Shown: positions 50,944 through 62,631, numbered from the stretch's first letter. The stretch is 64,000 nucleotides of DNA from Oncomelania hupensis (GCA_036898135.1 CM072515.1:55361736-55425735), one strand, 5' to 3'. Made by a program: numbers and translations. The notes: generated from the letters alone by a model not told the origin.

Positions 50944-52612
50944 GCAAGATCCGCACGAGAAACAACATCGTCATAGGAACCTGGAATGTCAGGACCCTAA
51001 CTGCGGAAGGAAAATTAGAAGAACTGGCCCACGAGCTGGACCACTATCGATGGAACATTCTAGGTATCAGCGAACTGCGCTGGAAAGACCTAGGTGAAAC
51101 AACGACTGACAAAGGCCACAAGTTCTATTTCAGCGGTAGAGTTGACAGGCACGAACACGGCGTTGGATTCTTGGTCCACAAGAACATTCTAGCCACTGTC
51201 ATGGGTTGCCGCCCAGTCTCCAGTAGACTCATTACCATCCGTCTGAGAGCAACCCCTTTCAACATTACCATCATCCAGGCCTATGCCCCAACATCAAACT
51301 ATGAAGACAGCGAAGTGGAGGATTTTTATGAAAATCTACAGGCGGCTCTTGACCAAGTGCCGAAGAAGGACATAGTCATAGTGCAAGGCGACTGGAATGC
51401 CAAGGTTTGTCAAGATGCGCACCACAACTGGGGAGACACATGTGGACCCCACTGCAACAATGAGACAAATGACAGGAGTCTGAGGCTATTGGAGTTTGCC
51501 AGATACAACAATCTGGTACTGGCAAACACGCTTGGTCTCCACAAAAAATCCAGACGATGGACATGGCACAGTCCCGGCGGGGAGCATCATAACCAGATCG
51601 ACTACATCAAGGTCAAGAAACGCTTCAGATCAAGCATCAACATTGGCAGGACACGCACTTTTCCAGGAGCAGACATCGGAAGTGACCACGATTCCGTGAT
51701 GATGTCTATCCGGCTCCATTTGAAGTGAGTAAATACAGCAAAGTGCACTAGGCTGAAGTTCGACCTGGACAAACTGCAAGACCCAGAGGTGGCAGAACTA
51801 TTTCAGGCCACAATTGGAGGGAAATTTGCACCACTGCTCATTTTGGGGGCTGGCGAAGTAGATGTCAACACCATGACCACTACCTTCAACTCAGCTGTAA
51901 CAGATGCCGCCACTGAGATCCTTGGCACGCACCGACCAAAGAAGAAGCCGTGGATCACACCTGAACGTTTGGATCTGTGTGATAAACGAAGAGAGTTAAA
52001 AAAGAAAAAGAACACCTACCGAAAAATCAACAATGACATCTGAAAAGGCATGCGCACAGCAAAGGAAAACTGGATAGAAGATCAATGCCAGGAAATAGAG
52101 AACAGTCTGAACAAGAACAACAGCAAGAAGGCCTACCAGACTGTGAAGCGGCTGGCAAGTGTTAAACAGCCCAAAGTCTCCACGATCCAAAGCAAGTCTG
52201 GCATATGCCTTACAGAAGAACAAGAAGTCTTGGACAGATGGACAGAGTACTGCTCTGACCTTTACAACCATACACCAAATGGAGACACATCAGTTCTAGC
52301 ATGTCCTGAGAACAGAGAAGAAGAAGAAATCCTCCCAATTCTCCGGGAAGAAGTTGAGGCAGCAGTGCAATCGCTGAAGAAAGGGAAGTCAGCGGGAGTG
52401 AACATACCAGCGGAACTGCTACAAGCAGGAGGAGAAGCGATGATTGATGCCCTCAGCATTATCTGTAACAAGATCTGGCAGAGTGGGGAGTGGCCTACAC
52501 CATGGACCCAGTCGCTTGTCATCACTCTTTCCAAAAAAGGTAACCTTCAGGAGTGTGAAAATTACCGCACCATCAGCCTCATCAGCCATCCTAGCAAGGT
52601 CCTCCTGAAATA
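50944..52612 (+). mobile_element. RTE-clade LINE copy 2, running into the assembly gap
   Basis: Same family as 15.4-22.4 kb and better preserved. It lacks the 5' UTR and begins right at the endonuclease. The frame is open from about 50946 to 51728 ('IGTWNVRTL', 'GISELRW', 'SRLITIRLRATPF', 'IVQGDWNAKV', 'RRWTWHSPGG', 'GSDHDSVMMS'), then a TGA at 51726-51728 where copy 1 has Arg. A second stop at 52040-52042 precedes 52050-52612, which holds the linker and reverse transcriptase start ('LREEVEAAVQSLKKGKSAGV', 'VITLSKKG'). The palm domain falls in the gap. Two stops make it non-autonomous. Confidence 0.9.
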
Positions 52613-53112
52613 NNNNNNNNNNNNNNNNNNNNNNNNNNNNNNNNNNNNNNNNNNNNNNNNNNNNNNNNNNNNNNNNNNNNNNNNNNNNNNNNNNNNNNNN
52701 NNNNNNNNNNNNNNNNNNNNNNNNNNNNNNNNNNNNNNNNNNNNNNNNNNNNNNNNNNNNNNNNNNNNNNNNNNNNNNNNNNNNNNNNNNNNNNNNNNNN
52801 NNNNNNNNNNNNNNNNNNNNNNNNNNNNNNNNNNNNNNNNNNNNNNNNNNNNNNNNNNNNNNNNNNNNNNNNNNNNNNNNNNNNNNNNNNNNNNNNNNNN
52901 NNNNNNNNNNNNNNNNNNNNNNNNNNNNNNNNNNNNNNNNNNNNNNNNNNNNNNNNNNNNNNNNNNNNNNNNNNNNNNNNNNNNNNNNNNNNNNNNNNNN
53001 NNNNNNNNNNNNNNNNNNNNNNNNNNNNNNNNNNNNNNNNNNNNNNNNNNNNNNNNNNNNNNNNNNNNNNNNNNNNNNNNNNNNNNNNNNNNNNNNNNNN
53101 NNNNNNNNNNNN
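52613..53112. other. Assembly gap, 500 N
   Basis: Exactly 500 N, a conventional placeholder length, so the true distance is unknown. The rest of the RTE LINE and the gypsy 5' LTR and gag are presumably lost here. Any frame crossing it is meaningless. Confidence 0.99.
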
Positions 53113-56100
53113 AGTAGCAATCAAGGTAAGAGTTTTGGTCGTAGTGGTAGAGGTGATTCACGAGGCCATGGGTTTACTACACATCGTTCAACACAGCATG
53201 AATGCGGCAACTGTGGCACACGGCACATGTCACAAGGCTGTCCTGCACGAGGAAAAGAATGCAAAGCTTGTCACAAGATAGGGCATTTTGCGAGAGTTTG
53301 CCGATCTTCAAACAAAGTCAGGCAAATCTCATATAACAATGAAAACCAAACTACATTTCACCCTCGAGAGGAAGAATACCTTTCTGCATCTAGTGATGAA
53401 AGCATTTTCACCGTTTCATCAAAACCTGGACTCGGATTTAAGAAAACTCCAATCGTCGAAATCCCTATATTCAACACTCCAGTGAAATTTCTTGTAGACA
53501 CAGGTGCAACGGTCAACGTTTTGAGCAGTGACACTTTCACACAGGTGTGTCCCAAGGTGAGGTTGCGTGGTCCTTCTCCTTTGATTTATGCATATGGCTC
53601 CAAACAACCACTCCCAGTGAAAGGTCATTTCTCCACCGACCTTGTCTTCAAGGACACTCATGTTCAAGCCACATTCTACGTTGTTGAGAACAACAAACAC
53701 ACAACAAGCAATCTACTGAGCGCACAAACAGCACAATCAATTGGATTGATTCAGTTTGCCTTTTCTGCGGTTTCAACCCACTATAACATCCCGGATGAAT
53801 TCCCTAGCTTATTTGATGGAGCCATGGGACACATAAAAGATGTTCAGATCAAACTACACATTGACGACACTACTCCCTCGGTTACGCAGAAACACCGACG
53901 GATTCCTTTCCATATCCGCAAAGATGTAGAGAATGAGCTTGAGCGTCTAGAAAAGCTTGATATCATCGAGAAGATTGACGGCCCAACCCCATGGGTCAGC
54001 CCCATCGTGGTTGTCCCAAAGAAAACGGGAGGAGTACGTGTTTGTGTTGATATGCGTGAGCCAAACAAAGCCATCAGACGAGAAAAACATCCGATGCCCA
54101 CGTTGGATGACCTGATTTCTGATCTAAATGGCTCCACTGTCTTCAGCAAATTAGACATGACAAATGCATATCATCAGCTTGAACTTGAAGAATCTAGTCG
54201 TTTCATCACCACGTTCACAACACACATAGGCCTGCGACGATACAAGCGACTCCTATTTGGTGTCAATGCAGCATCTGAAATTTTCCAAAACACAATATCT
54301 GAGCTGTTGAGTGACATTTCTGGAGCCCGCAATTTGTCCGATGACATCATCGTGCATGGAAAAAGCCAAAAAGAGCATGACATAGCACTGAAAGCAACAC
54401 TTCAACGACTTCAAGACCATGGAGCAAAGCTCAACAAAGAGAAGTGTCTCTTTAACAGAGATCAGCTTATTTTCTTTGGACACATTTTCGGAAAAAACGG
54501 TCTCACAGCTGATCCGGAAAAGATCAAGTCGATCATCAACGCCGAAGCTCCCAAAAACGTCAGTGAAGTTCGTTCTTTCCTCGGACTTACTCAGTACATG
54601 TCCCGTTTCATCCCTGGCTATGCAACACTGACGGAACCCCTGAGAAAGCTGACGAGAAATGACCAACCATGGAAATGGAAACAAGAAGAAGAAGAAGCTT
54701 TCAACAAACTGAAGAAAACACTGACAAGCACACATGTCATGACATACTTTGACCCGGCCAAGGAAACTAAAATCTTAGTTGACGCCAGTCCGGTCGGACT
54801 TGGAGCAATCTTGACACAAGATGATAAACCAGTCATCTATGCGAGCAGAGCCCTCACCGAGGTGGAATCAAGATACAGCCAGACAGACCGGGAAATGCTT
54901 GCGGTAGTTTTTGGAGTCGAGCACTTCCATCTCTACATATTCGGTGCACCATTCACCTTGGTCACAGACCACAAACCACTACTTGGCATCATGACCAGTC
55001 AGAAACCTACAACAGCCAGAATCGAGCGATGGCGCCTGCGGATAATGCCATACGAGATGAAGCTGGTCTACCAACCAGGAAAAGACGATCTCAATCCGGC
55101 TGATTTTCTCAGCCGACACCCACAAAACAAACCAAGGAAAGACAACAAAGCTGAAGAGTATGTGAGATACATCAGCTACAACAACATTCCAAAATCGATG
55201 TCAGCAGAAGAAGTGAAGTCAGCCACTCAAAAAGACACAACTCTACAAAAGGTGATGACGGCGATCCAAACCGGTCAATGGAATGATGCATCAAAATTTG
55301 AGAAGTTCAAAGAAGAACTATCCGTGTTTGATGGCCTCATTCTACGAGGAAACCGATTGATAATCCCCACAGCATTACAGAAGAAGATCGTTGATATTGC
55401 GCATCAGTCACACCAAGGAATTGTCAAGACAAAACAATGCATAAGAGAAAAAGTGTGGTTCCCTGGCATTGACAAGCTGGTCGAAGACACCGTCAAGTCC
55501 TGCATCCCGTGTCAAGCGTCATACCCTGGACCCAAGACACGAGAACCGATCATCACTACTCCTCTCCCATCCCAACCATGGAAGGCACTTGCCATTGATT
55601 TTGCTGGACCGTTTCCAAGTGGAGACTATGTTATGGTTGTCATCGATGAACACTCTCGATTTCCGGAAGTGGAAGTCATCTCCAGCACATCTGCGAGAGT
55701 CGTAATACCACATCTAGACTCAATCTTTGCCCGACATGGCCTTCCCGAAATCATCAAGACGGACAATGGTCCACCTTTCAGTGGAGATGAATTTCGACAG
55801 TTTGCGGCAGAACACAACATCAAACATCGGAAAGTGACTCCGCTGTGGCCTGAAGCCAACGGCGAGGCTGAACGCTTCATGTCCACCCTAAACAAACACG
55901 TCAGAGCGTCATGTGCCGCCAATCTGAACTGGAAAATACAACTCCCCACATTCCTGAGACACTATCGAGGAACACCCCACAGTTCCACTGGCATATCTCC
56001 ATACGAAGCTCTGACAGGCAGAAAAATGCATATCGGCCTGCCCAACCCCCCTTTTCCCCAAACCCCAAACCCTACAACTGTGAAATCACGCATCTTCTAC

Positions 56101-56577
56101 AATGATGCCCTGAGCAAACAGAAGATGGCAGAATACGCTGACACAAAACGGCACACCAAACCATGCACCATACAACCAGGCGAACATGTATTGGTAAAGG
56201 AGAAGAAATTGAACAAAACTTCCACACCATTCTCGCCACACCCATACATCGTCACTGAAACCAAAGGCAGCATGATCACTGCGAGAAGAGGAAAAAAACT
56301 CATTGTAAGAAATTCCTCCCATTTCAAACCAATCGTGGCTAATGACGAAGAAGAAGAGGAAGAAGAAGAAGATTCAGAAAAGGAAGAAAACACTGAGACC
56401 CATACTTCACCATCTCAATCCAACACCCCGCTGAAATCTGTTGAGACTACTGCAGAGACACGACATCAAGTACAGCCTACACTGAGAAATGCAGCAAGCA
56501 GAGCAGATGACTCCCGATCAGCGAAACCCACCCGAGAGCGCCGTCCACCAGCATATTTAAAAGACTATAAAACTTAA
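53113..56577 (+). CDS. Ty3/gypsy Pol (nucleocapsid-PR-RT-RH-IN), 5' end in gap
   Basis: Open from the gap edge; first Met at 53227. Two zinc knuckles ('CGNCGTRHMSQGC', 'CKACHKIGHFARVC') lead to an aspartic protease (Asp91 in 'LVDTGATVN', counting from that Met), reverse transcriptase ('VDMREPNKAI', 'FSKLDMTNAYHQ', 'LSDDIIVHG' with Asp372-Asp373, where Tyr of YxDD is Leu), RNase H ('ILVDASPVGLGAIL', 'TDHKPLLGI') and integrase with H2C2 ('HQSHQGIVKTKQ', 'CIPCQAS') and Asp791, Asp846, Glu882 (DD35E). The C-terminus is acidic ('NDEEEEEEEEDSEKEE'). This is the conventional gypsy order, resembling the K02A2.6-like group, and contrasts with the 36-40 kb element. The frame has no interruption, so the element may be young. 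Confidence 0.93.
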   Translation, partial: SSNQGKSFGRSGRGDSRGHGFTTHRSTQHECGNCGTRHMSQGCPARGKECKACHKIGHFARVCRSSNKVRQISYNNENQTTFHPREEEYLSASSDESIFTVSSKPGLGFKKTPIVEIPIFNTPVKFLVDTGATVNVLSSDTFTQVCPKVRLRGPSPLIYAYGSKQPLPVKGHFSTDLVFKDTHVQATFYVVENNKHTTSNLLSAQTAQSIGLIQFAFSAVSTHYNIPDEFPSLFDGAMGHIKDVQIKLHIDDTTPSVTQKHRRIPFHIRKDVENELERLEKLDIIEKIDGPTPWVSPIVVVPKKTGGVRVCVDMREPNKAIRREKHPMPTLDDLISDLNGSTVFSKLDMTNAYHQLELEESSRFITTFTTHIGLRRYKRLLFGVNAASEIFQNTISELLSDISGARNLSDDIIVHGKSQKEHDIALKATLQRLQDHGAKLNKEKCLFNRDQLIFFGHIFGKNGLTADPEKIKSIINAEAPKNVSEVRSFLGLTQYMSRFIPGYATLTEPLRKLTRNDQPWKWKQEEEEAFNKLKKTLTSTHVMTYFDPAKETKILVDASPVGLGAILTQDDKPVIYASRALTEVESRYSQTDREMLAVVFGVEHFHLYIFGAPFTLVTDHKPLLGIMTSQKPTTARIERWRLRIMPYEMKLVYQPGKDDLNPADFLSRHPQNKPRKDNKAEEYVRYISYNNIPKSMSAEEVKSATQKDTTLQKVMTAIQTGQWNDASKFEKFKEELSVFDGLILRGNRLIIPTALQKKIVDIAHQSHQGIVKTKQCIREKVWFPGIDKLVEDTVKSCIPCQASYPGPKTREPIITTPLPSQPWKALAIDFAGPFPSGDYVMVVIDEHSRFPEVEVISSTSARVVIPHLDSIFARHGLPEIIKTDNGPPFSGDEFRQFAAEHNIKHRKVTPLWPEANGEAERFMSTLNKHVRASCAANLNWKIQLPTFLRHYRGTPHSSTGISPYEALTGRKMHIGLPNPPFPQTPNPTTVKSRIFYNDALSKQKMAEYADTKRHTKPCTIQPGEHVLVKEKKLNKTSTPFSPHPYIVTETKGSMITARRGKKLIVRNSSHFKPIVANDEEEEEEEEDSEKEENTETHTSPSQSNTPLKSVETTAETRHQVQPTLRNAASRADDSRSAKPTRERRPPAYLKDYKT

Positions 56578-56805
56578 ATGATATTGATAGCTATACACTT
56601 CACTAGTCTGATAATTCCATGAAGACAAGAGTGAATTATGACAGACAAGAATACAGATAAGCAAATTTGAATAACATTGAAAATATGTAGTTACACTGTG
56701 CTTTAACTCATTTACAAAATAATTCTACAGCTCTTTGAAATTTTGAAATGGTTTTGATTGCAGTTTCTTCAATATTGTTTTTTTTTCTAATAACTTGGGG
56801 AGGAA
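56578..56805 (+). other. Gypsy 3' untranslated region with polypurine tract
   Basis: Non-coding, ending in 'TAACTTGGGGAGGAA' (56791-56805) directly before the LTR start; the G/A-rich part is the likely plus-strand primer. Confidence 0.7.
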
Positions 56806-56999
56806 TGTAATGTCCAGAACGAAAGTGAAAATACAATTGTAATACCGGAAGTACGTATACATGTCTATGACGTAAGATCATTGACGCAATACTCTACAGA
56901 TAACAGAAATAAAAAACAGTTTTCCAATATGGAGCACAACACACGGGCTGTGTTTTGAGTGACTCTATCTCTAGTATCTGTCTTTCGACAATATATACA
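56806..56999 (+). repeat. 3' LTR of the gypsy element, about 194 bp
   Basis: Begins TGTAATGTCC after the polypurine tract, contains an AATAAA-type signal ('CAGAAATAAAAAAC'), ends near 'ATATATACA'. The right end is set by the start of copy-B homology at 57005. The partner 5' LTR is not in the assembled sequence, so exact ends and the target duplication cannot be verified. Confidence 0.7.
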
Positions 57000-57136
57000 T
57001 TAAAACGTCTCATGGATATATACCATCTTGTCAAGTTTGGTTGTGATAGTTAAAATAGATTCTGAGATAGTAATCCACTTGCACATTTTGCACGTTTAGA
57101 CGGCGGACGAAGACAGAAAGACGGACGGACTTTGCC

Positions 57137-57166
57137 CCCCCCCCACCCCCCCCCCCCCCCCCCCAA
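57137..57166. repeat. C-run
   Basis: Near-pure C tract, longer than its counterpart in copy A (23894-23925), where it is broken by A residues. Confidence 0.9.
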
Positions 57167-57374
57167 AAAAGAAGTAATTTGTGGACTATTTAGGACTCAT
57201 CTCGCACATATTTGCAAACACCTGGAAACATTGTGTTTGGGGAGAGGGGAGGAGAAGGGGCGCGGTGGGGTGTTGGGGGTGGTGGTGAGTACATAGACTC
57301 ACATTGCTATGCATGTGAGTCAAACATTGATTTCTTTGCCTTCTATAATAGCGATTTTTTTTCAGATAGCCCCG

Positions 57375-57484
<110 letters not shown>

Positions 57485-57582
57485 AGCAACTAAAATAAAG
57501 AGTTTATTTACTTTAAAAAGCACACCCTTGCAGATTTACCTCTAGTAATCAATAATATTTTTTGAGGGTCGGCGTTCAACAG

Positions 57583-57584
<2 letters not shown>

Positions 57585-57623
<39 letters not shown>

Positions 57624-57668
57624 AGAGAGAGGGAGGGGAGAGAGAGAGAGGGAGAGAGAGAGAGAGAC
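57585..57668. repeat. (GA)n microsatellite (copy B)
   Basis: Counterpart of 24336-24433, interrupted by GG variants. Confidence 0.93.
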
Positions 57669-58017
57669 GATAGAGAAAACAAATAGCGCTGCCTCGAAGA
57701 GCTTAACATGGGATAACCTGCAGCAGGATCTGCTCTACAGACGACTGTTGAGCCACAGCAGGTGCTGCACTTCTACCACAGACTGACTGACAGCAGCCAA
57801 ACACACTTGTTTTGATTTGGATGCATATCTTTTCTCACAAAAAGTGTATCTGAGAAGGTGTTTTGTTCGTGTCTTGTTTGTGTGAATAAATAAATAGTTC
57901 TCACACATTATGATAATGGTGATGATGGTGATGACTATGACGATGATGAAGGCGTAGTTTTGTATAGTGCAGGTATCCATTCCGCTTGAGAAGGAACGAT
58001 AGAGTGGCCATCATATG

Positions 58018-59975
58018 TGTTGCAGCATGAGAAAACCAGGCTAAAGTGTCAAAATATGAAAAATTACTTATTTATTTATTAACAAAGTACTAAAAATAAT
58101 CTTCAAAATGCAAAAAACAGAATTGTTTTATCTTTATTGGTTGATGTTTTATGATTTTTTAAAATATTTTATTTTCTCGGGGGCTAATTTCCAGAAATTG
58201 CCTTCAAAGTTTTGAATTGTAAAATGATCATTACTTCACAACCAGAATTTTCCCATGCATGTATTTGGTATCAAAACAATCAGGAAGATGGCAGCAATAT
58301 GGCAGTGAGTTGAGATAAGATGAGAAAATTCACATTATACACCATTCACACAATACTGAACATAAACAAATTAAAACAGTACGCACAATTTTATTCTGTA
58401 CCCATCCATAATGCATAGTGTTTTTAAACATATTAGAAATAAAACAAACAAGTGTTTAGCAAGTCTATAATAACTCAAACACATAATAATATATCAAGAA
58501 CATGGCCTGAATCAATCATTTTTCTAAAATAAACCCTATCATAATGCCCCCTCCCTCCCCCCCCCCCCCCCCCCTCTTAAATCCCTCGTCCGTCAAGTAA
58601 TCTTTTGTTTAATTGCAAGCAGCTACATCAGCTCAGTTCAAATAGTCAAACAAAGATTACAAACCGAAAACAAAAGTTTCATTAGGTAGTTTTCAGTCCT
58701 AATAATCAAGCTTTAATAATTCCCCGATTCTCCACTCCCTTCCGCACGTCGAATAAATCTGTCGCGTCACAGGTGTAAATCAAAATAACATGTCATTTTG
58801 CTCTATAAAGTTTAAATAAGCACAAATATCAAACAAATACTAATTACTAGTAATTTGGTAAATAGTCCTCATGTTCATTTCCTAAAACAGACAAACCAAC
58901 AATAATAAATACTGAGAACATAGTCAACTTGTCATGCTAGTAATATTGAATGCAGGCCAGACTACTTACCTTTTCAACCACCCCACCCCACCTCCACCCA
59001 ACAAAATATACTACTGAAATATTTTCCACACTCATACTGTAATTCTTTCACTGATATCGCCTTTTCAACCTTTACCTAAATCTATGCAAGTAGAATGACG
59101 GATTATTAAAGACACGCCAATAGCGAAGAGGCCTACGAAACATGAATCATTGAATGAAAACAAACAGTATAGTTTATTAACGGGATCAAGCTTCGGCTCG
59201 TCAGAATCATAATCCTCATCACAGTTCCCACTGGCACCATCATAAAAATAGTCTGAAAGCAGGTCTTGGAGCTCTTCAGAAGCAAAACCGGGTCGATTCA
59301 AGGCCCTAGCTACTCTAGCAGACGACACATCTATTGACGCTGAAGACGAAGCCATCACTTCCGGTTTCCAAGAAGAATCGGTCACTTACTTTGACAAATT
59401 GTTTCTAACAAATGCAACATAAATATTGCAAGAAAACACTTGAAATAGATGTATGATGAGTTTATCTACATTAAAAAATTCACTTTGAACTAAAAATCGT
59501 CGAAAATCTATAGGAAACACTTCAGTTTTTCACGACCTGGCTAGAGACACATTCGAACACAACTTGTGTCACAAGCAAGCTTCGGAACAAGGAATTTCAT
59601 GAAAAATTCATACGCCACACACTTTTATGTACCAAAAAGTAGTAGCAATAGGGACTTTTCACTCTCCAGACGTTATATATCAATCCACATTGGGGATTTC
59701 CCTTCATAGTCGGACAAGAAAAGTTGGGGTATCGGAGGTCAATTAGTGCCATTGTTTTAGCAAGGTGTGATCAACACCCTTATCAAAATCAAGAAAATAA
59801 ACAATGTTTTAGTAATTTTTGAACAAAATCCGTTTGGGATATTAAAGAAAAGTCTTAAATAAAGACAAAGAGGCAACAATCTTAAAATTGATGGGGTAGC
59901 CTATTTTTAGTGTTTTACGGCTGTAGCAGCGAATCAATCCTGGCGTCTTTAGCCGGGTTTTGTCATGCGGCAACA
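58018..59975. mobile_element. DNA transposon with 29-bp TIRs and 6-bp target duplication (copy B only)
   Basis: Ends TGTTGCAGCATGA... and ...TCATGCGGCAACA are inverted repeats matching at 26 of 29 positions (58018-58046 vs 59947-59975). CATATG is duplicated at 58012-58017 and 59976-59981; copy A has the single CATATG at 24777-24782, i.e. the empty site. Length 1958 bp. It carries one candidate coding exon on the minus strand (59182-59355) and otherwise AT-rich non-coding DNA with a C-run (58555-58575). No transposase catalytic domain was recognised, so it is probably an internally deleted derivative. Superfamily not assigned. Confidence 0.9.
59182..59355 (-). CDS. Candidate first exon inside the TIR element, 58 codons
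   Basis: Starts with ATG (59355) and reads 'MASSSASIDVSSARVARALN' then a Glu/Asp-rich 'EELQDLLSDYFYDG' and 'CDEDYDSDEP', ending at codon 58 directly before a possible but weak donor (GTTAAT). Short acidic N-termini of this kind open several transposase and host proteins; no domain is recognisable. Its position within an otherwise non-coding inverted-repeat element suggests either the remnant first exon of the transposase or a captured host exon. No second exon was found. Confidence 0.4.
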
Positions 59976-60409
59976 CATATGTTTAAAAGTTCGAATGTAT
60001 GTACGCTACTATAATTATGCAGGTAGGACCGCGTTCAGCATAACGTTTTAAAGAAAATTGTCTTGAGAGACTCCCTGAAACCAGTTGACGACTGACATTT
60101 ATTCAAACTAATCAAAGCAGCTAGTGTTCCAGCCGACCAGGCCAGGTCAGGCAGTTCGGAAATGCAATTGTCTGTGTTTTCTAATTGTTTTGATAGATAC
60201 AGGACAGTGCAGTAAGCATGGTTGAGGACATTCCAAAACATATGGCGAATTTCTCCATCAGAATGCAGATACAGATACAGATGTTTTGTCGGCAACCTAA
60301 CAGCTAGATCTAAGTTTATAGAACACTTAATAGACTGCATTGGTGTTTTTTTTTTTTTTTTTTTATAGTAAAATACAGTATTTCTATATGAAAACTCAGT
60401 ATATTTAAC

Positions 60410-60700
60410 TAAAGGGTTAGGGCAAGGGTTAGTTGCAGCGCTGCAACTAGCCCTTACCCTATTCTAGAAAGTTCACCTATTTCGTCTCCTATAGGCGACG
60501 AAATAGGTCGAATTTTGTTCAAAAATTCTTCGGAAATTCAGTGCACTGGCCTTATCATTTACTAGCCCCGACAACGTAAGTAAATTCATATTTATTAACA
60601 CGTGTTGTCACGTCGTGAAAATTTGATTTTTTTCATAAACTTTACAGAGGAACAATAAGTTTGTGACGTCATAAAAATTTGACGTCATAAACATTTCTTT
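60410..60700. repeat. Paired palindromes and TGACGTCA motifs (copy B)
   Basis: Same two hairpins and two TGACGTCA sites as 29165-29460, essentially unchanged, although sequence just downstream is heavily altered between copies. Confidence 0.7.
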
Positions 60701-61819
60701 TTGGGGTTAAGATAAAAAAAGAACCTTTTTCTTCTTTTTCAAGTTCTGTTTGTTGCTTTTGTTTTCTTTTCGTTGTTCTTTCATCTTTCTGGTACTTGTA
60801 TTGTTCTATCATCTCTCTTCTTTTTTTTATATATTTTATACTTCATATAACATATCCATATCTTATCCCTATTATTCACAATATAGCAATCTAATTTCTT
60901 GCTAATCATATATATCTCAATATTTATATCCACCCCCCCTATGGGCTAGGAGCCTACTTTGATTATTTGTTGTTTCATCCAAATAATAAGAGAGTGCAGG
61001 AAAATACACACAAACAAAAACATGTAGGAGTCTGCACTCTTCAGCACTGCTTATAAGATCTATTTTGTTTACATAAATACAAAAAAAAAATAAAAAAAAA
61101 AAAATCTTAAAAACAAAATATCTCAAATTTTTTATCACAAATATACAATGAATGTTTTAATTGATGATATGACTTTGGGCAGAGGAACAACTAAAAATAC
61201 TATATTCATACTCATGTGTGGCATTGCAGAGATAATGAATGTAGTCATAGCTACCACATCTAAAAATGAGTCCAACTCTAGTCTCTTCAGATCATTGTAA
61301 GGTTAAAAATATCCAATACCAAAATCACATTTATACAATATTTTTGGTTATGTTACATGCAGTTAACCAATATACTTTAGGTTGTACACTTAAACCACAT
61401 GCCTGTAGATGTTCCAAGCGCTCTAATAATATAGCTTTTAATGTGTCAGATTTTTATTAGTATTGTGAACAGTCAATGTGACAGTATTTCCCTATTTCAC
61501 GCCTGACCTTGAACCATTGGAAGCGGTGTGGTTATGGGATGCTATACCGGTACTCGATCCTATCTGGTATCATTCTTCCACCCAGTATTATAAACCATTA
61601 GCGACATTGTACATTCCTTAGCACTTTTCAAATTTTTACATTTTTCTTAGAATTCCTAACTTTAGTCACTACTTGTTCACCTAATGCGCCCTGTAACACC
61701 ACCGTCTGTTCCATAGACAAACATGCCTAGTATATAAAGTTTTGCTATTGTGTAACGCGGACACGAAATTAATTGGAGTATGCATGGTGTGTGTTTATTT
61801 AGGGTGGTGGGGGGGGGTG
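60701..61819. other. Copy B, non-coding, patchwork relative to copy A
   Basis: Blocks of exact match to 29480-30880 alternate with short missing or replaced pieces (for example 'GATGATGAACTGACTTTGG' in A is 'GATGATATGACTTTGG' in B). No gene. Confidence 0.6.
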
Positions 61820-62625
61820 CATACATGTCAAGCTTCTGGAGCTTAGACCATAATTTTGGCCAGAGAGACCATCTTTTCTATCGAAAAATAAGAAATGCGT
61901 AAAACGGTAAACACGCACATACAATAAAAATAAAATAAAACAATATATTAATATTTTATAACTGTGCTTTATCCACTGCAGAAAATAAAACACAAAAACC
62001 TTCAACAACAACAACAACAACAAAAAAACAATCCAAATTACTTAATAGAAAAAAGAATCTAAAAATACACTGCGTTGCCGAAATGAATACGCGTTTTTTT
62101 TTTGTGGTTATTTCGTTTTTCAGTGCTGAATGAACGGAAACCTTTTTTAAGACGGAAACGTGTATAGAATGCTATGGGCATGCGCAAGGCCCCTGGGGCC
62201 GGGTAGCTCAGTTGGTAAGAGCGTCTTGCTAGTAACCGAAAGGTCGCTGGTTCGAATCCCGGATTGGTCAAGTGTGATCATATTATTTTCCCCTTTACCA
62301 ACAACTGGCCGCTGGTGTCAGTATAAATCGGTCCAGTAGTCACCTATATGCGAAAGTGTCGTGTGACTATAATATACAAACACAACAAACAACAAACTGC
62401 AAGGCCGTACGTACTTCCCCCGAGATCACGATCGCGAGCGAGCGAGCGTGACTCAGAATTGTTCTCTAGACTGTGTTTTCGGATTAAAATAAAATAAAAT
62501 TTCGGATAAAATAAAAAGGGTTGGAAAAAAGAAAAATTAGAAGATTTTCATCTTACGCCGTAAGGTGAAAAAAAACTTGAAAATACGTAAGAATTACGGA
62601 AAAAACGTAAGACTTGACATGTATG
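61820..62625. mobile_element. DNA element with 13-bp TIRs and 6-bp target duplication (copy B only)
   Basis: Perfect terminal repeats CATACATGTCAAG (61820-61832) and CTTGACATGTATG (62613-62625). GGGGTG flanks both sides (61814-61819 and 62626-62631); copy A at about 30885 has the uninterrupted G-run. Length 806 bp. No coding frame was recognised. Subterminal CGTAA-type motifs ('TGCGTAAAACGG' left, 'AATACGTAAG' and 'AACGTAAG' right) could be transposase-binding repeats. A tRNA-headed SINE lies within it. Confidence 0.85.
62196..62400 (+). mobile_element. tRNA-Thr-like SINE inside the TIR element
   Basis: Head with A box TAGCTCAGTTGG and perfect B box GGTTCGAATCC, with AGT in the anticodon position ('GCTAGTAACC'). 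The anticodon and acceptor stems do not pair, so it is not a working tRNA. A body with 'TGGTGTCAGTATAAATCGG' and a tail region 'ACACAACAAACAACAAAC' follow. Boundaries approximate. Confidence 0.65.
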
Positions 62626-62631
62626 GGGGTG

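Noticed and set aside
52050..53117. 355-codon ORF and its minus-strand counterparts across the N stretch
   Set aside because: Most of each frame is ambiguous sequence; only the first ~190 codons of the plus frame are real (RTE linker and RT start).
62196..62269. Functional tRNA-Thr gene
   Set aside because: A and B boxes are good but the anticodon and acceptor stems do not pair, and it continues into a SINE-like body.
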